Shown: positions 51,845-60,960, numbered from the stretch's first letter. The stretch: DNA of 64,000 bases from Streptomyces hiroshimensis (GCF_014650335.1 NZ_BMUT01000012.1:248001-312000); one strand, 5' to 3'. Notes: a model not told the origin generated them from the letters alone. Translations and numbers: made by a program.

Positions 51845-52663
51845 CTAGCCCAGCAGCACGCGCCGCTCCCCCGCCGGGACCACGATCGGCAGGGTGTTCC
51901 CCGGCGGCGGGCACGGGCAGATGAAGTGGTCGGCGAAGGCGCAGGGCGGCAGGAGGGCACGGTTGAAGTCGACCGTCACCCGACCGTCGACGCCGGGCGC
52001 GGGCGTCCGCAGGAACCGGAAGCGGTAGCTGCCGTCCCCGCTCGTGCCGTCGGCGAACACCGCCCACAGCGTGCCGTCCACCTCGACCCCGACCTGCAGC
52101 GTGAACCCGGAACCGGCGGCGGTGAACGCCAGTTCGCCGTCCAGGCCGAGTCCCCGCTCCCGCCCGTCGGCGTTCCGCACGCTCACCCTGCGGCGGCTGT
52201 CGTACGGGCGGAAGACGCCGGGGGACACCCAGTCCTCGTCGTACTCGAAGACGTCGATCGCGGTGAACGCCCGCCGCCCGGCCGAGCCGGGGTCGTAGAC
52301 GCGCACCGCCCACAGCCCCTCGCGCCGTATCACCACGAGCTTGCGTCCGCCGTGGTCGGCCCGGGCCGCCGCGGCCGGGCCCTTGTCGGCGGTGAGCCGG
52401 ACCGTGCCGCTCAGCGGCCGCCCGTCCACGGTGAGCCCGTCGGCGGCCGTGGCGGTCAGCAGCACGGCGCCGCCGCGCTCGCCGTTCTCACCGTCCACGG
52501 CCCAGTGTCCCGGGATGGCGGGAATTCGCCCCTCGGTGGCGTCGGCGATCCAGTAGGTCCCCGTAAGCGCGAGCGGCCCGTACGGTGCGGAGACCGTCTC
52601 CGTACGCTCCTCGTGCCACGCCTTCCACTGCTGCCGTGCGTCGTTGCCCGTGTCCGTGCTCAT
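51845..52663 (-). CDS. DUF1684 family protein
   Basis: A 272-aa protein starting at ATG 52663. It is beta-rich, with the DUF1684 text WKAWHEERTETVSAPYGPLA, then FRPYDSRRRVSV and, near the C-terminus, VTVDFNRALLPPCAFADHFI and CPCPPPGNTLPIVVPAGE. The conserved FNRALLPPCAF and CPCPPPGN suggest a binding or catalytic pocket with cysteines, but no reaction is established that I know of. It lies five bases after the LLM monooxygenase stop and ends at a strong terminator, so it is the last gene of a monooxygenase operon. Confidence 0.85.
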   Translation of the reverse strand: MSTDTGNDARQQWKAWHEERTETVSAPYGPLALTGTYWIADATEGRIPAIPGHWAVDGENGERGGAVLLTATAADGLTVDGRPLSGTVRLTADKGPAAAARADHGGRKLVVIRREGLWAVRVYDPGSAGRRAFTAIDVFEYDEDWVSPGVFRPYDSRRRVSVRNADGRERGLGLDGELAFTAAGSGFTLQVGVEVDGTLWAVFADGTSGDGSYRFRFLRTPAPGVDGRVTVDFNRALLPPCAFADHFICPCPPPGNTLPIVVPAGERRVLLG

Positions 52664-52668
52664 GGCCG

Positions 52669-53982
52669 TCAACTGTGGCATACAGGCAGCGGCAGTCCGA
52701 GGTGCTCGCGGAGCGTCGCGCCCGTGTACTCCGTACGGAACGCGCCACGCTCCTGCAGCAGGGGCACCACGCGGTCGACGAAGTCGTCCAGCCCGCCGGG
52801 CGTGAGGTGGGGGACGAGGATGAATCCGTCGGCGGCCCCGGCGGTGACGAACTCGTCCAGTTGTGCGGCGACCGACGCGGGAGTGCCGATGAACGACTGC
52901 CGGCCGGTCGTCTCGATGACCGTCTGCCGGATGGACAGCCCCTTGGCCTCGGACACGGCGCGCCACCGGGCGGCGACGGCGAGCGGATCGGCTATCCGGA
53001 CCCGGCCCTGGGCCACCTCGCCGCCCGGGTCCGGGTCGACGGCGGGCAGCGGCCCGTCGGGGTCGTAGCCGGACAGGTCCCGGCCCCACACCTGTTCCAG
53101 GGCGAGGAGGGCGTTCTGCGGCGAGACCTGCTGCTTGCGGATCTCGGCGGCCTTCTCCTGGGCCTCGGCGCCGGTGTCCCCGAGGGCGAACGTCACCCCC
53201 GGCATGACCTTGAGGTCGCCGGGGCGGCGGCCGTACGCGGAGAGCCGCCGTTTGACGTCGGCGTAGAAGGCCTGCCCGGCCTCCAGCGTCCCGTGCCGGG
53301 TGAAGATCACGTCGGCGGCGGAGGCCGCGAACTCGCGGCCCTCGTCGGAGTCCCCGGCCTGGATGACGACCGGGTGGCCCTGGGGGCTGCGGGCCACGTC
53401 GAAGGTGCCGGAGACGGAGAAGTGCCGCCCGTGGTGGGCGAAGGGCCGCGGCACGCCGTCGGGCGTCCACGAGTCCCACAGCTCGCGCGCGGTGGCGACG
53501 AACTCGGCGGCGCGGGTGTACCGCTCGGCGCGGTCGAGGTATCCGCCGCGGCGGAAGTTCTCGCCGGTGAAGGCGTCGGAGGAGGTGACGACGTTCCAGG
53601 CGGCGCGCCCGCCGCTGAGGTGGTCCAGGGAGGCCAGGCGCCGGGCGAGTTCGTAGGGCTCGTTGAACGTGGCGTTGACGGTGGCCGCCAGGCCGATCCG
53701 CTCCGTGACGGCCGCCAGGGCGCTGAGCACGGTGATCGACTCGGGGCGGCCGACCACGTCCAGGTCGTGGATCCGGCCCTTGTGCTCGCGCAGCCGCAGG
53801 CCCTCGGCGAGGAAGAAGAAGTCGAAGAGGCCGCGTTCGGCGGTGGCGGCGAGGTGCCGGAAGGAGGAGAAGTCGATCTGGCTGCCGGACCGCGGGTCGG
53901 CCCACACGGTCGTGCTGTTGACGCCGGGGAAGTGGGCGGCCAGGTGCATCTGCTTGCGTCGGCGTGCCCCGGGGGCGGTCAT
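52669..53982 (-). CDS. NtaA/SnaA/DszA-family flavin-dependent monooxygenase
   Basis: A 437-aa luciferase-like (LLM) oxidoreductase of the NtaA/SnaA/DszA subgroup. Motifs are KQMHLAAHFPG, FDFFFLAEGLRL, GLAATVNATFNEPYELARRL and SGGRAAWNVVTSSD. The C-terminal part has FILVPHLTPGGLDDFVDRVV and YTGATLREHLGL. These enzymes use FMNH2 from a partner reductase to oxidise C-N or C-S bonds. The substrate is unknown. It starts at ATG 53982, overlapping the second LLM gene by four bases. Confidence 0.9.
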   Translation of the reverse strand: MTAPGARRRKQMHLAAHFPGVNSTTVWADPRSGSQIDFSSFRHLAATAERGLFDFFFLAEGLRLREHKGRIHDLDVVGRPESITVLSALAAVTERIGLAATVNATFNEPYELARRLASLDHLSGGRAAWNVVTSSDAFTGENFRRGGYLDRAERYTRAAEFVATARELWDSWTPDGVPRPFAHHGRHFSVSGTFDVARSPQGHPVVIQAGDSDEGREFAASAADVIFTRHGTLEAGQAFYADVKRRLSAYGRRPGDLKVMPGVTFALGDTGAEAQEKAAEIRKQQVSPQNALLALEQVWGRDLSGYDPDGPLPAVDPDPGGEVAQGRVRIADPLAVAARWRAVSEAKGLSIRQTVIETTGRQSFIGTPASVAAQLDEFVTAGAADGFILVPHLTPGGLDDFVDRVVPLLQERGAFRTEYTGATLREHLGLPLPVCHS

Positions 53983-55007
53983 GCGGTCCTCCTGGCGGTG
54001 GCGTAGCGGTTGGCGGGGCGCGGCAGGCACAGGTGCTCGCGGAGCGTGCCGCCGGGATAGAAGGAGCGCAGCAGGCCGCGGTGCTGGAGTACGGGCACGG
54101 TGCCGTCGACCAGCAGGGCGAGGTCCCGGTCGGGGTCCTCGGGCCGGAAGTGGAAGCCGTCGGCCACGCCGTCGGCCCACCAGGAGCCGGCCAGGTCGGC
54201 GAGGGCCACGGCGTCCGCGGCCGCGTACAGCGCGATGGGCAGGGAGGCGAGGACGACGATCCGGCGGGGGTCCCGGCCGAGGGCGCGCAGCCGGGCGTGC
54301 AGGTCGTCGCGGGCGGCGCGGACCGCGCCGGGGGAGGGCGTGGGGCCGGTGCGGATGTAGGCGACGTCGGCGTGGCGGGCGGCGGCCGCGCGCGGCAGCA
54401 GGCGGGTGGCGTCGACTGCGGTCACGGGCCGCCCCTGCGGGGGCCGGGGCACGATGGAGGGCCCCCGGACGGAGAAGCCGGGGCCCTCGAAGTCGACGTA
54501 GTGCAGCTTGTCGCGGTCGACGAAGCGGCCGGTGGCCACGTCGCGGATCTCGGCGTCGTCCTCCCAGCTGTCCCAGAGCCGGGCGGCGACGTCGGCGACG
54601 TCGGCGGCCTCCTGCCACAGCTCGTCGGCGGGGGCCGCGGCGCGGCGCCCGAAGTGGCGGGCCTCGGCCTCGGTGGCGGAGACCTCGACGGTCCAGCCGG
54701 CGCGGCCGTTGCTCACCCAGTCGAGGGTGGAGACGGCGTTGGAGACGTGGAACGGCTCGGTGTGGGTGGTGGTGACGGTGGGCACCAGGCCGATGCGCTC
54801 GGTGGCGGGCGCGACGCGGGCGAGGACGGCGAGGGCGTCGAGCCGGCTCTCGCCGCGCCGGGGCGGCCCGAGGGTGTCACCGAGGGTGACGAAGTCCAGT
54901 CGGCCACGCTCGGCGAGACGCGCGGCGCGGACATAGGGCTCGGCGTCCCGGACGCCGGGACGGTCGATGCTCACGGCCAGGTGCAGGGGCCGGATGGGTG
55001 CGGACAT
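53979..55007 (-). CDS. LLM-class flavin-dependent oxidoreductase
   Basis: A 342-aa luciferase-like oxidoreductase starting at ATG 55007 with AGGGAAG a few bases upstream. Motifs are LDFVTLGDTLGPP, VLARVAPATERIGLVPTVTT, THTEPFHVSNAVSTLDWVSNGRAG and, late, DGFHFRPEDPDRDLALLVDG. It differs from the neighbouring NtaA-type enzyme and is shorter, so the two may act in sequence on one compound. Four-base overlap joins it to the next gene. No flavin reductase gene lies in this cluster. Confidence 0.9.
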   Translation of the reverse strand: MSAPIRPLHLAVSIDRPGVRDAEPYVRAARLAERGRLDFVTLGDTLGPPRRGESRLDALAVLARVAPATERIGLVPTVTTTHTEPFHVSNAVSTLDWVSNGRAGWTVEVSATEAEARHFGRRAAAPADELWQEAADVADVAARLWDSWEDDAEIRDVATGRFVDRDKLHYVDFEGPGFSVRGPSIVPRPPQGRPVTAVDATRLLPRAAAARHADVAYIRTGPTPSPGAVRAARDDLHARLRALGRDPRRIVVLASLPIALYAAADAVALADLAGSWWADGVADGFHFRPEDPDRDLALLVDGTVPVLQHRGLLRSFYPGGTLREHLCLPRPANRYATARRTA

Positions 55008-55100
55008 GAGCTTCCCTGGGGGTGTGGGGGCCACGGTGGGCCGGTTGATGCGGGTGGGTCCTCCCCTCTCGGGGAGAGACCGAGGTCTTACGGGTTGGGC

Positions 55101-55130
55101 GGGGGCCCGGGGGCTTGCCCCCGGGGAACG
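55101..55130. repeat. GC-rich hairpin element
   Basis: GGGGGCCCGGGGGCTTGCCC then CCGGGG: a very GC-rich hairpin in the 161-bp gap between the FAD gene and the LLM gene. Similar strings occur near 59640 and 61050. It may weaken read-through between the two genes. Confidence 0.5.
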
Positions 55131-55168
55131 GGGCAAGGGGGGACCGAGGCCCTTCTCCCCGGCAGCGC

Positions 55169-57118
55169 TCACGTTCCGGTCCGGCCGCCGCGCAGCACCG
55201 CTCCCCCGCCGCTCCCGGCCCCGATCTCGCCCCCACCGCCCCGCCGCGGGCCCGGACCCGTACGCCCCGGACCCGTACGGTCCGGCCCCGAACGCCCCGA
55301 AAGCGCACGCAGAAAGCTCAGCGCAGCGCGCGCCGTGGCGTCGTTCTGGCGGAACGCGGGCGCGTTCGTCCCCGGCCGGGCGAAGGCGCCGGTCGCGCGG
55401 GCGTCGGTGTGCGGGCCGAGGGCGAAGCGGCGCGGGTGCGGACGCCCGTCGCGGTCCAGGATCCGGCCGTCCTCGGGGCTGACGGCCAGCAGGCCGGCGG
55501 GCGTGGTGACGGCCTCGGGGTGGAGGGAGCGCAGCAGGGGGTCGAGGGAGCGGGCGACGGACGGCGCCGGCAGCCGCGCCTCGGCCAGGGCGCGCGCCGT
55601 GGTCACGACGCCGGGCGCACTCGCGCTCCGCGCCCGGAACAGCCCGTGGTCCGCGTCGGCCGTGACGGTCAGGTCGGCGCCGAGGAAGCGCACGACCCCC
55701 GCGCGGGAGAGCGCGAGGAGCTGCCGCAGCCGGGGCCCGGGCGGCCCGGAGGCGAGGTAGCTGAAGAACCCGTGCCACCAGGGCCCTGTGTCGCCGAGGG
55801 CGGCGAGCTGCCCGTAGACGGAGAGCAGGCCGAGGAAGACGGCGAGGTCGGGGCTGTGGCGGGGGTCGTGGCGGCGGGCGAGGTCGGCCTCGATGTGGGC
55901 CCGCAGGCCGCGCTGCAGGGCCTCGGCCCCGGTGAAGCGGCGCCCGGCGAGCGGGTGGTCGAGCGCGGCCGGGTCGAACCGGTCGGCCGGCCCGGGCACC
56001 GCCGCGGCGACCAGCGCGAGGACCTCGGCGCTCCCGGGCCCGCCGGCGGCGTACCGCTCCTCGAAGTCCGGCCAGGGCATGCGCGTGCGCTCGGGGTGCG
56101 CGGTGAACAGCCGGTGGTAGTGGGCGAACCCGAGCTCCTTCTCGGCGAGGGGCCACACGTCCCGGCGGAAGTCGAGGGGGCCGGGCCGCTCGCGCAGCGC
56201 CGCCGCCTCGGCCGGGCCGAAGAAGCGGGGCAGCGGCGGCCGTTCACCCTGCCAGGAGTAGCCGATCTTCGCGCGGTACGGGACGCCGCGCCGCGAGCCC
56301 GCGTGCAGGACGGGCTCCCGGCCGGAGGGGCGGTAGACGAGTTCGCCGTCGCGGCCGGTGGTGTACGAGCCGCCGCGCCCTTCGGTGAGCAGGACCATGA
56401 GGTCGACGAAGGCGAGCCCGAGGCCGCGGACGATCACCGGCTCGCCGGGGCGCAGGGCGCTCAGGTCGCTGTCGGCGGTGAACTCGGGCGGCAGGTAGGC
56501 GAGCCGGTGGCGCGCGGCGAAGCGGGCGAGTTCGCTCTGTCCGGCGTCGGGGGCGGACGGCAGGTGGCCGAGGGCGAGGACGACGAGGTCGGCGGGGAGC
56601 GGTGCCGGGTGCCCTTCCAGCCAGACGTGCTGGCGTCCGTCGCGCGCGCCGGACAGGCGTAACGCGCGCCGGCGGTGTTCGTGGACGGTGACGCCGGGCG
56701 GCAGGGCGGCCACGGCCTGCTCGTACGCCCAGCGCAGGTACGCGCTCTGCAGGCGCCTGCCGGCGAAGCTCCGTCCGGTCAGGGCGCGCGCTTCGCCGGC
56801 GGTCGCGGGGTCGGCCGGGGCGGGCACCGTGCCGTCGCGGACGCGCGCCGCCCACTCGGCGAGCGACGGGCCGGGGCGTACGGGCCCCACGGTCCGCACG
56901 GAGGAGTCGGTGAACGCGGTGACGTCCTCGGCCATGGAGTTCATCCACAGCAGCGGGGACTGGTCGTGGCGCCAGACGCGGCCGCCGCCGGGCGGGAAGG
57001 GGTCCACGAGGTGGAGGTCGAGGCGGGCCCCCGCGAGGAGTTCGGGGGCGTTGGCGGCGATGCGCTCAAGGAGGCCGGTGCCGCGCGGACCGGCGCCGAT
57101 GATGACGAGGGAGGGCAT
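55169..57118 (-). CDS. FAD/NAD(P)-binding protein (NAD_binding_9-like)
   Basis: A 649-aa protein. It begins with a Rossmann motif, LVIIGAGPRGTGLLERIA, followed by VDPFPPGGGRVWRHDQSPLL and WMNSMAEDVTAF. This is the pattern of the large FAD/NAD(P)-binding proteins often found with LLM enzymes, and comparable to ornithine-monooxygenase-like folds. LVVLALGHLP matches the typical second nucleotide site. The last 35 residues are a low-complexity Gly/Arg/Pro tail. It may supply reduced flavin or oxidise the same substrate as the two monooxygenases. It is the first gene of the putative operon that ends with DUF1684. Confidence 0.85.
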   Translation of the reverse strand: MPSLVIIGAGPRGTGLLERIAANAPELLAGARLDLHLVDPFPPGGGRVWRHDQSPLLWMNSMAEDVTAFTDSSVRTVGPVRPGPSLAEWAARVRDGTVPAPADPATAGEARALTGRSFAGRRLQSAYLRWAYEQAVAALPPGVTVHEHRRRALRLSGARDGRQHVWLEGHPAPLPADLVVLALGHLPSAPDAGQSELARFAARHRLAYLPPEFTADSDLSALRPGEPVIVRGLGLAFVDLMVLLTEGRGGSYTTGRDGELVYRPSGREPVLHAGSRRGVPYRAKIGYSWQGERPPLPRFFGPAEAAALRERPGPLDFRRDVWPLAEKELGFAHYHRLFTAHPERTRMPWPDFEERYAAGGPGSAEVLALVAAAVPGPADRFDPAALDHPLAGRRFTGAEALQRGLRAHIEADLARRHDPRHSPDLAVFLGLLSVYGQLAALGDTGPWWHGFFSYLASGPPGPRLRQLLALSRAGVVRFLGADLTVTADADHGLFRARSASAPGVVTTARALAEARLPAPSVARSLDPLLRSLHPEAVTTPAGLLAVSPEDGRILDRDGRPHPRRFALGPHTDARATGAFARPGTNAPAFRQNDATARAALSFLRALSGRSGPDRTGPGRTGPGPRRGGGGEIGAGSGGGAVLRGGRTGT

Positions 57119-57616
57119 GCGAAGGCTCCGTGGATACGGGATCGGACACGGGAAGTGCCTTCACATCGGATGCGTCGTGCGCCGCGCGTCGTGCATCGTG
57201 CGTCATGCGTCGTGCGCATCCGGCCGCGCCCCTCAGCACGGCCGAACACCGAGGCTATTCCGGTGCCCTGGCCGACTGTCAAGCCTGTCCATACTCCCGT
57301 CCACATCGTGGGCAGGCCGTCTCAGCACAGTTGACGCGGAAACGGAAGGCTGTTCCACTTGGCGCATGCACTCAGGGCAACGGCTGGTCACCCGGGACCA
57401 CATCGACTTCGGTCGGGTGTGGTCCGCGTCGTGTCCCGGCTTCCGTGCACTTCTTCCGGGTTCCTGCCGGGGCTGACCGCGCTTCCCGCGGAGCCCTCAC
57501 GCTTCACGCCTCACGCTTCAGGCTTCACGCTTCAGCCCTTCACATCCACGGCGTTTGCGCCGCACTCCTCCCCTCGCTCATCGCTCATCGCTCAACCACG
57601 GGGCTCGCCCCCGTAC
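57119..57616. other. Intergenic region with short direct repeats
   Basis: No supported gene is present in these 498 bp. At 57497-57535 there are several close copies of TCACGCTTCA (one as TCACGCCTCA, one as GGCTTCACGC). CGTGCGTC-like units occur at about 57180-57215 and GCTCATC units at about 57578-57594. The promoter of the FAD gene should lie near 57120-57300. Confidence 0.5.
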
Positions 57617-58888
57617 TCAACAACCGCAGTCGCAACCACAGTCGCAGTCACCGCAAGATTCGCAGCAGTCACAGCAGTTGCAGCAATCCCCGCAGCCGCT
57701 GCAATCACTGCCACCGCAATCGCACTTGTGGCACCAGCCCTCACGATGCTGCCCGTCCCACGGATCGAAGTACGGGTTCCGGCAGCAGACCTGGCATGTG
57801 CAGAAAAGCGTGGCCCACACCGCACAGCCGGCGATCACCCCGCGCTGCCTCCCGCGCCGCGGCGGCTCCGGCGGCGCGCCGGGCGGCCTTTGGCCCGGCG
57901 GCATCTGGTCCGGCGGCATGACCGGGGGCGGCCCGAACGCGCCCTGCGGCGCGCCGTCCTGGAGCCCCGTGCCGCCGGCGGCGGTGGTGCCCGCGTGTGC
58001 GGAGTGGCCGCAGCCCGTCGTGCCGAACGCCCGGTCGACGGCGCGCTCCAGCTCGTGCGCGAGCAGGACGTGTGCGAGCCTGCTCTGGCTCTTGCTCGCG
58101 AAGTCGACCTCGCGCAGCGCCAGGCGGACGCCGTGCACCGCGTCGTCGCACAGCCTGCGCACCTCGGCGAGTTCGGTGCCGGTCGCGGCGACGGGGTTCC
58201 ACGCGCCGGTCTCCGCGTCCTCCGCCATGTCCTCCACGGCGTCCAGCAGGTGCGCGAGCCGTCCGAAGAGCCTGCCCGCCTCTTCCAGCGGCTCCTTGTT
58301 GCCCGGCCGCCCGGCGAGCACGGCGGTGTAGCCGAAGGCCGCGGCGGTGGCCGTCTCGGTGGGCTCGGTCACCGTCAGCAGTGACGTTCCCGCACCGGCC
58401 AGCGCCTCGATGCCGGCCTGCCGTTCGACCGCGTCGACCAGCACGGCGGTGTCGAAACCGAGGTCCGCTCCCGTACGGGCACCGGCCCGGTCCCACTTCG
58501 CCGCCACGCGGCGCGCCGCCGCGGCCACCGGGCGGCGCGCCAACACGCCGTCGCCGTCGGCGACATGGTCGCGCATCTTCGCCGAGGCCAGCACCAGCGA
58601 GACCGAGGCGGCGAGGCGTGCACCCTCACCCTTGGCCACGGAAGCGGTGCGCATGCCGCGCAACGGGCACGGCCCGGCCGTGCGGCGCCAGGAGTTGGCG
58701 CCCTCGTCCGCCGGCGACTGCGCCTCCACCAGGACCGAGATCACCAGACCGTCGTAGTTGGTGGCCGCACGGGCGAACTGTCCGTGGTCGCCGCGCAGCG
58801 CGAGGCACAGTCCGCACAGATGCGCCATCCATTCCGTCCGCATGGCCTCTGACAACCGGTGCCGGCATGGCCTTATGATCCCGAACAA
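57617..58888 (-). CDS. DUF5685 protein with cysteine-rich C-terminal tail
   Basis: A 423-aa protein. TTG 58888 is chosen because the family starts with FGIIRPCRHRLSEAMRTEWM and a G-run lies about eight bases upstream. The helical core (about 1-280) contains CGLCLALRGDHGQFARAATN and GPCPLRGMRTASVA. A Pro/Gly-rich region precedes a tail with 17 cysteines in the last 39 residues, in motifs such as CDCGGSDCSGCGDCCNCC, plus five more just before. Such a tail suggests metal or disulfide chemistry, perhaps membrane-associated. DUF5685 proteins have no established function that I know of. Confidence 0.85.
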   Translation of the reverse strand: MFGIIRPCRHRLSEAMRTEWMAHLCGLCLALRGDHGQFARAATNYDGLVISVLVEAQSPADEGANSWRRTAGPCPLRGMRTASVAKGEGARLAASVSLVLASAKMRDHVADGDGVLARRPVAAAARRVAAKWDRAGARTGADLGFDTAVLVDAVERQAGIEALAGAGTSLLTVTEPTETATAAAFGYTAVLAGRPGNKEPLEEAGRLFGRLAHLLDAVEDMAEDAETGAWNPVAATGTELAEVRRLCDDAVHGVRLALREVDFASKSQSRLAHVLLAHELERAVDRAFGTTGCGHSAHAGTTAAGGTGLQDGAPQGAFGPPPVMPPDQMPPGQRPPGAPPEPPRRGRQRGVIAGCAVWATLFCTCQVCCRNPYFDPWDGQHREGWCHKCDCGGSDCSGCGDCCNCCDCCESCGDCDCGCDCGC

Positions 58889-59174
58889 AACCAAGCCCCC
58901 GTGTGTGGTGTGAATGGACCCGGGCATCCTAATCACCTGACCACCCGACCCGACCGGGGCCCGCCCCGCGCCCCCGAATCGCCCGCCGTAGCCGCATATG
59001 CCCAGGTCCAGGGTGCAAGAAGGGGCCTGCGGGGTTTCTGACGCACCGCCAACCGGTTTGCACCAGATGCGTCACGAAATGCTCGTCCGGCGGCTATCCA
59101 CTTGGCACACCATCCGCATCATGGACGACGATAGAGAAGCGGACGGAACACCCCGCGTGTGAGAGGAGGCGTCC
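58889..59174. other. Divergent intergenic region
   Basis: 286 bp between the DUF5685 and SepF-like genes. It is expected to hold both promoters. I see an RBS (GAGGAGG) for the SepF-like gene at the end, but no secure -35/-10 pair or palindrome. Confidence 0.4.
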
Positions 59175-59612
59175 ATGGGATCGGTGCGCAAGGCGAGTGC
59201 CTGGCTCGGCCTCGTCGACGACAGCGATGACGAGCGCTACTACGACGACGAGTACGCCGAGGGACCCGAGCCCGGTGACGCCTGGGTCACCAACCCCAAG
59301 GTGCGGGTGGCGGACGAGGTCGCACAGGAACAGGGCACGCGCATCGCCACCGTCACCCCGGACGGCTTCCGCGACGCCCGGGGCATCGGCGAGCTCTTCC
59401 GCGACGGCGTACCGGTGATCGTCAACCTCACCGGCATGGAGCCCAACGACGCCAAGCGCGTCGTGGACTTCGCCGCCGGGCTGACGTTCGGCCTGCGCGG
59501 CTCCATCGAGCGCGTGGCCAACCGGGTGTTCCTGCTGACCCCCGCCGACTACAAGGTGGTCAGCGGGGAGCCGAGGGGGCGGGCGAACGGCGGCTTCTTC
59601 AATCAGAGCTGA
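59175..59612 (+). CDS. SepF-like protein (SflA/SflB group)
   Basis: A 145-aa protein starting at ATG 59175 with GAGGAGG six bases upstream. The N-terminal MGSVRKASAWLGL is an amphipathic membrane-binding helix, then an acidic linker (DDSDDERYYDDEYAEG) and the compact DUF552 core (VIVNLTGMEPNDAKRVVDFAAG, then VFLLTPADYKV). SepF tethers FtsZ to the membrane. This copy is outside any cell-division cluster, so it is more likely one of the accessory Streptomyces SepF-like proteins than SepF itself. The acidic linker is short for the family. Confidence 0.92.
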   Translation: MGSVRKASAWLGLVDDSDDERYYDDEYAEGPEPGDAWVTNPKVRVADEVAQEQGTRIATVTPDGFRDARGIGELFRDGVPVIVNLTGMEPNDAKRVVDFAAGLTFGLRGSIERVANRVFLLTPADYKVVSGEPRGRANGGFFNQS

Positions 59613-59630
59613 GCCGGGCTCCGTGGACGG

Positions 59631-59660
59631 GCCGGGGGTCCGGGGGTTGCCCCCCCCGGG
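59631..59660. repeat. GC-rich element flanked by short direct repeats
   Basis: GGGGGTCCGGGGGTTGCCCC, then CCCGGG lies between two copies of CAGAGCTGAG: the first spans the end of the SepF-like gene (59604-59613) and the second is at about 59674-59683. The direct repeats look like duplication of the gene's 3' end. Confidence 0.5.
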
Positions 59661-59701
59661 ACAGCACAGCAACCAGAGCTGAGCAGTAACAGGGCGAGGG
59701 C

Positions 59702-60868
59702 TTACCGGAACGCGTCGAGGCCGGTGAGCGCCTTGCCCAGCACCAGCTGGTGCATCTCCACCGTGCCCTCGTACGTCAGCACGGACTCCAGGTTCGTGGC
59801 GTGCCGCATCACCGGGTACTCCAGCGAGATCCCGTTCGCACCGAGGATCGTCCGCGCCGTCCGGCAGATCTCGATCGCCTCCCGCACGTTGTTGAGCTTG
59901 CCGAAGCTCACCTGCTCCGGCCGCAGGCTCCCCGCGTCCATCCGCCGCCCCAGGTGGTGCGCCAGCAGGATCCCCTTGTGCAGCTCCACCGCCATGTCGG
60001 CGAGCTTGGCCTGGGTGAGCTGGAAGCCGCCGATGGGCTTGCCGAACTGCTCGCGCGTGCGCGCGTAGTCGAGGGCGGTCTCGAAGCTCGTGCGCGCCGC
60101 GCCCATCGAGCCCCAGACGATCCCATACCGCGCGTGGCTCAGGCAGCTCAGCGGGCCGCGCAGCCCGGTGACCTCCGGCAGCACCGCGTCGGCGGGCAGC
60201 CGCACCTCGTCGAGGACCAGCTCGCTGGTGACCGAGGCGCGCAGCGACCACTTGTGCCGGATCTCCGGCGCGGACAGGCCGGGACTGTCGGTGGGCACGA
60301 CGAAGCCCCGGATGCCGTCGTCGGTCCGGGCCCAGACCACGGCGACCCCGGCGACCGAGCCGTTGGTGATCCACATCTTGCGGCCCGTCAGCACCCAGTC
60401 GCTTCCGTCGCGCTTGGCGTACGTGCGCATGCCGGCCGGGTCCGAGCCGTGGTCGGGCTCCGTCAGGCCGAAGCAGCCGATGGTCTCCCCCGCCGCCATC
60501 GACGGCAGCCACTGCCGCTTCTGCTCCTCGGAGCCGAAGCGGTGGATCGCGTACATCGCGAGGGAGCCCTGGACGGAGACCAGGGAGCGGATGCCGGAGT
60601 CGGCGGCCTCCAGCTCCAGGCAGGCCAGGCCGTACTGGACGGCGCTCGCGCCCGCGCAGCCGTAGCCGCTGAGCTGCATGCCCAGGGCGCCGATCGAGCC
60701 GAGCTCGCGGGCGAGCTCGCGGACGCCGGGGAGTTCACCGGCCTCGTACCACTGGGCGATGTGCGGCAGGACGCGGTCGGCTGCCCAGCGGCGGACGGTG
60801 TCCCGGACGGCGATGTCCTCGGGGCTGAGCAGGTCCTCGATCCCGAGGGGATCATGCGGGTCGAACAC
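59702..60868 (-). CDS. Acyl-CoA dehydrogenase (glutaryl-CoA dehydrogenase type)
   Basis: A 388-aa flavoenzyme starting at GTG 60868 with GGAGG five bases upstream. It has the acyl-CoA dehydrogenase motifs CFGLTEPDHGSDPAGM and WVLTGRKMWITNGSVAG. The catalytic Glu is in LTYEGTVEMHQLVLGKALTG, in the position used by glutaryl-CoA dehydrogenases. RSLVSVQGSLAMYAIHRFGS also matches that subgroup. It likely takes part in lysine or tryptophan breakdown via glutaryl-CoA. No ETF or other catabolic gene is adjacent. Confidence 0.93.
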   Translation of the reverse strand: MFDPHDPLGIEDLLSPEDIAVRDTVRRWAADRVLPHIAQWYEAGELPGVRELARELGSIGALGMQLSGYGCAGASAVQYGLACLELEAADSGIRSLVSVQGSLAMYAIHRFGSEEQKRQWLPSMAAGETIGCFGLTEPDHGSDPAGMRTYAKRDGSDWVLTGRKMWITNGSVAGVAVVWARTDDGIRGFVVPTDSPGLSAPEIRHKWSLRASVTSELVLDEVRLPADAVLPEVTGLRGPLSCLSHARYGIVWGSMGAARTSFETALDYARTREQFGKPIGGFQLTQAKLADMAVELHKGILLAHHLGRRMDAGSLRPEQVSFGKLNNVREAIEICRTARTILGANGISLEYPVMRHATNLESVLTYEGTVEMHQLVLGKALTGLDAFR

Positions 60869-60960
60869 GGCTGCCTCCGGCGGGGTGCGGGCGAATGTGT
60901 GATCGCTTCGCCAGCACGCTACGGCCGGGTAACCGGCCGAGTCCAGAGCGGGCCGGGGTG

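Noticed and set aside
59090..59140. Sigma70 promoter upstream of the SepF-like gene
   Set aside because: A TTGGCA occurs, but no -10-like hexamer lies at 16-19 bp, so it was not called.
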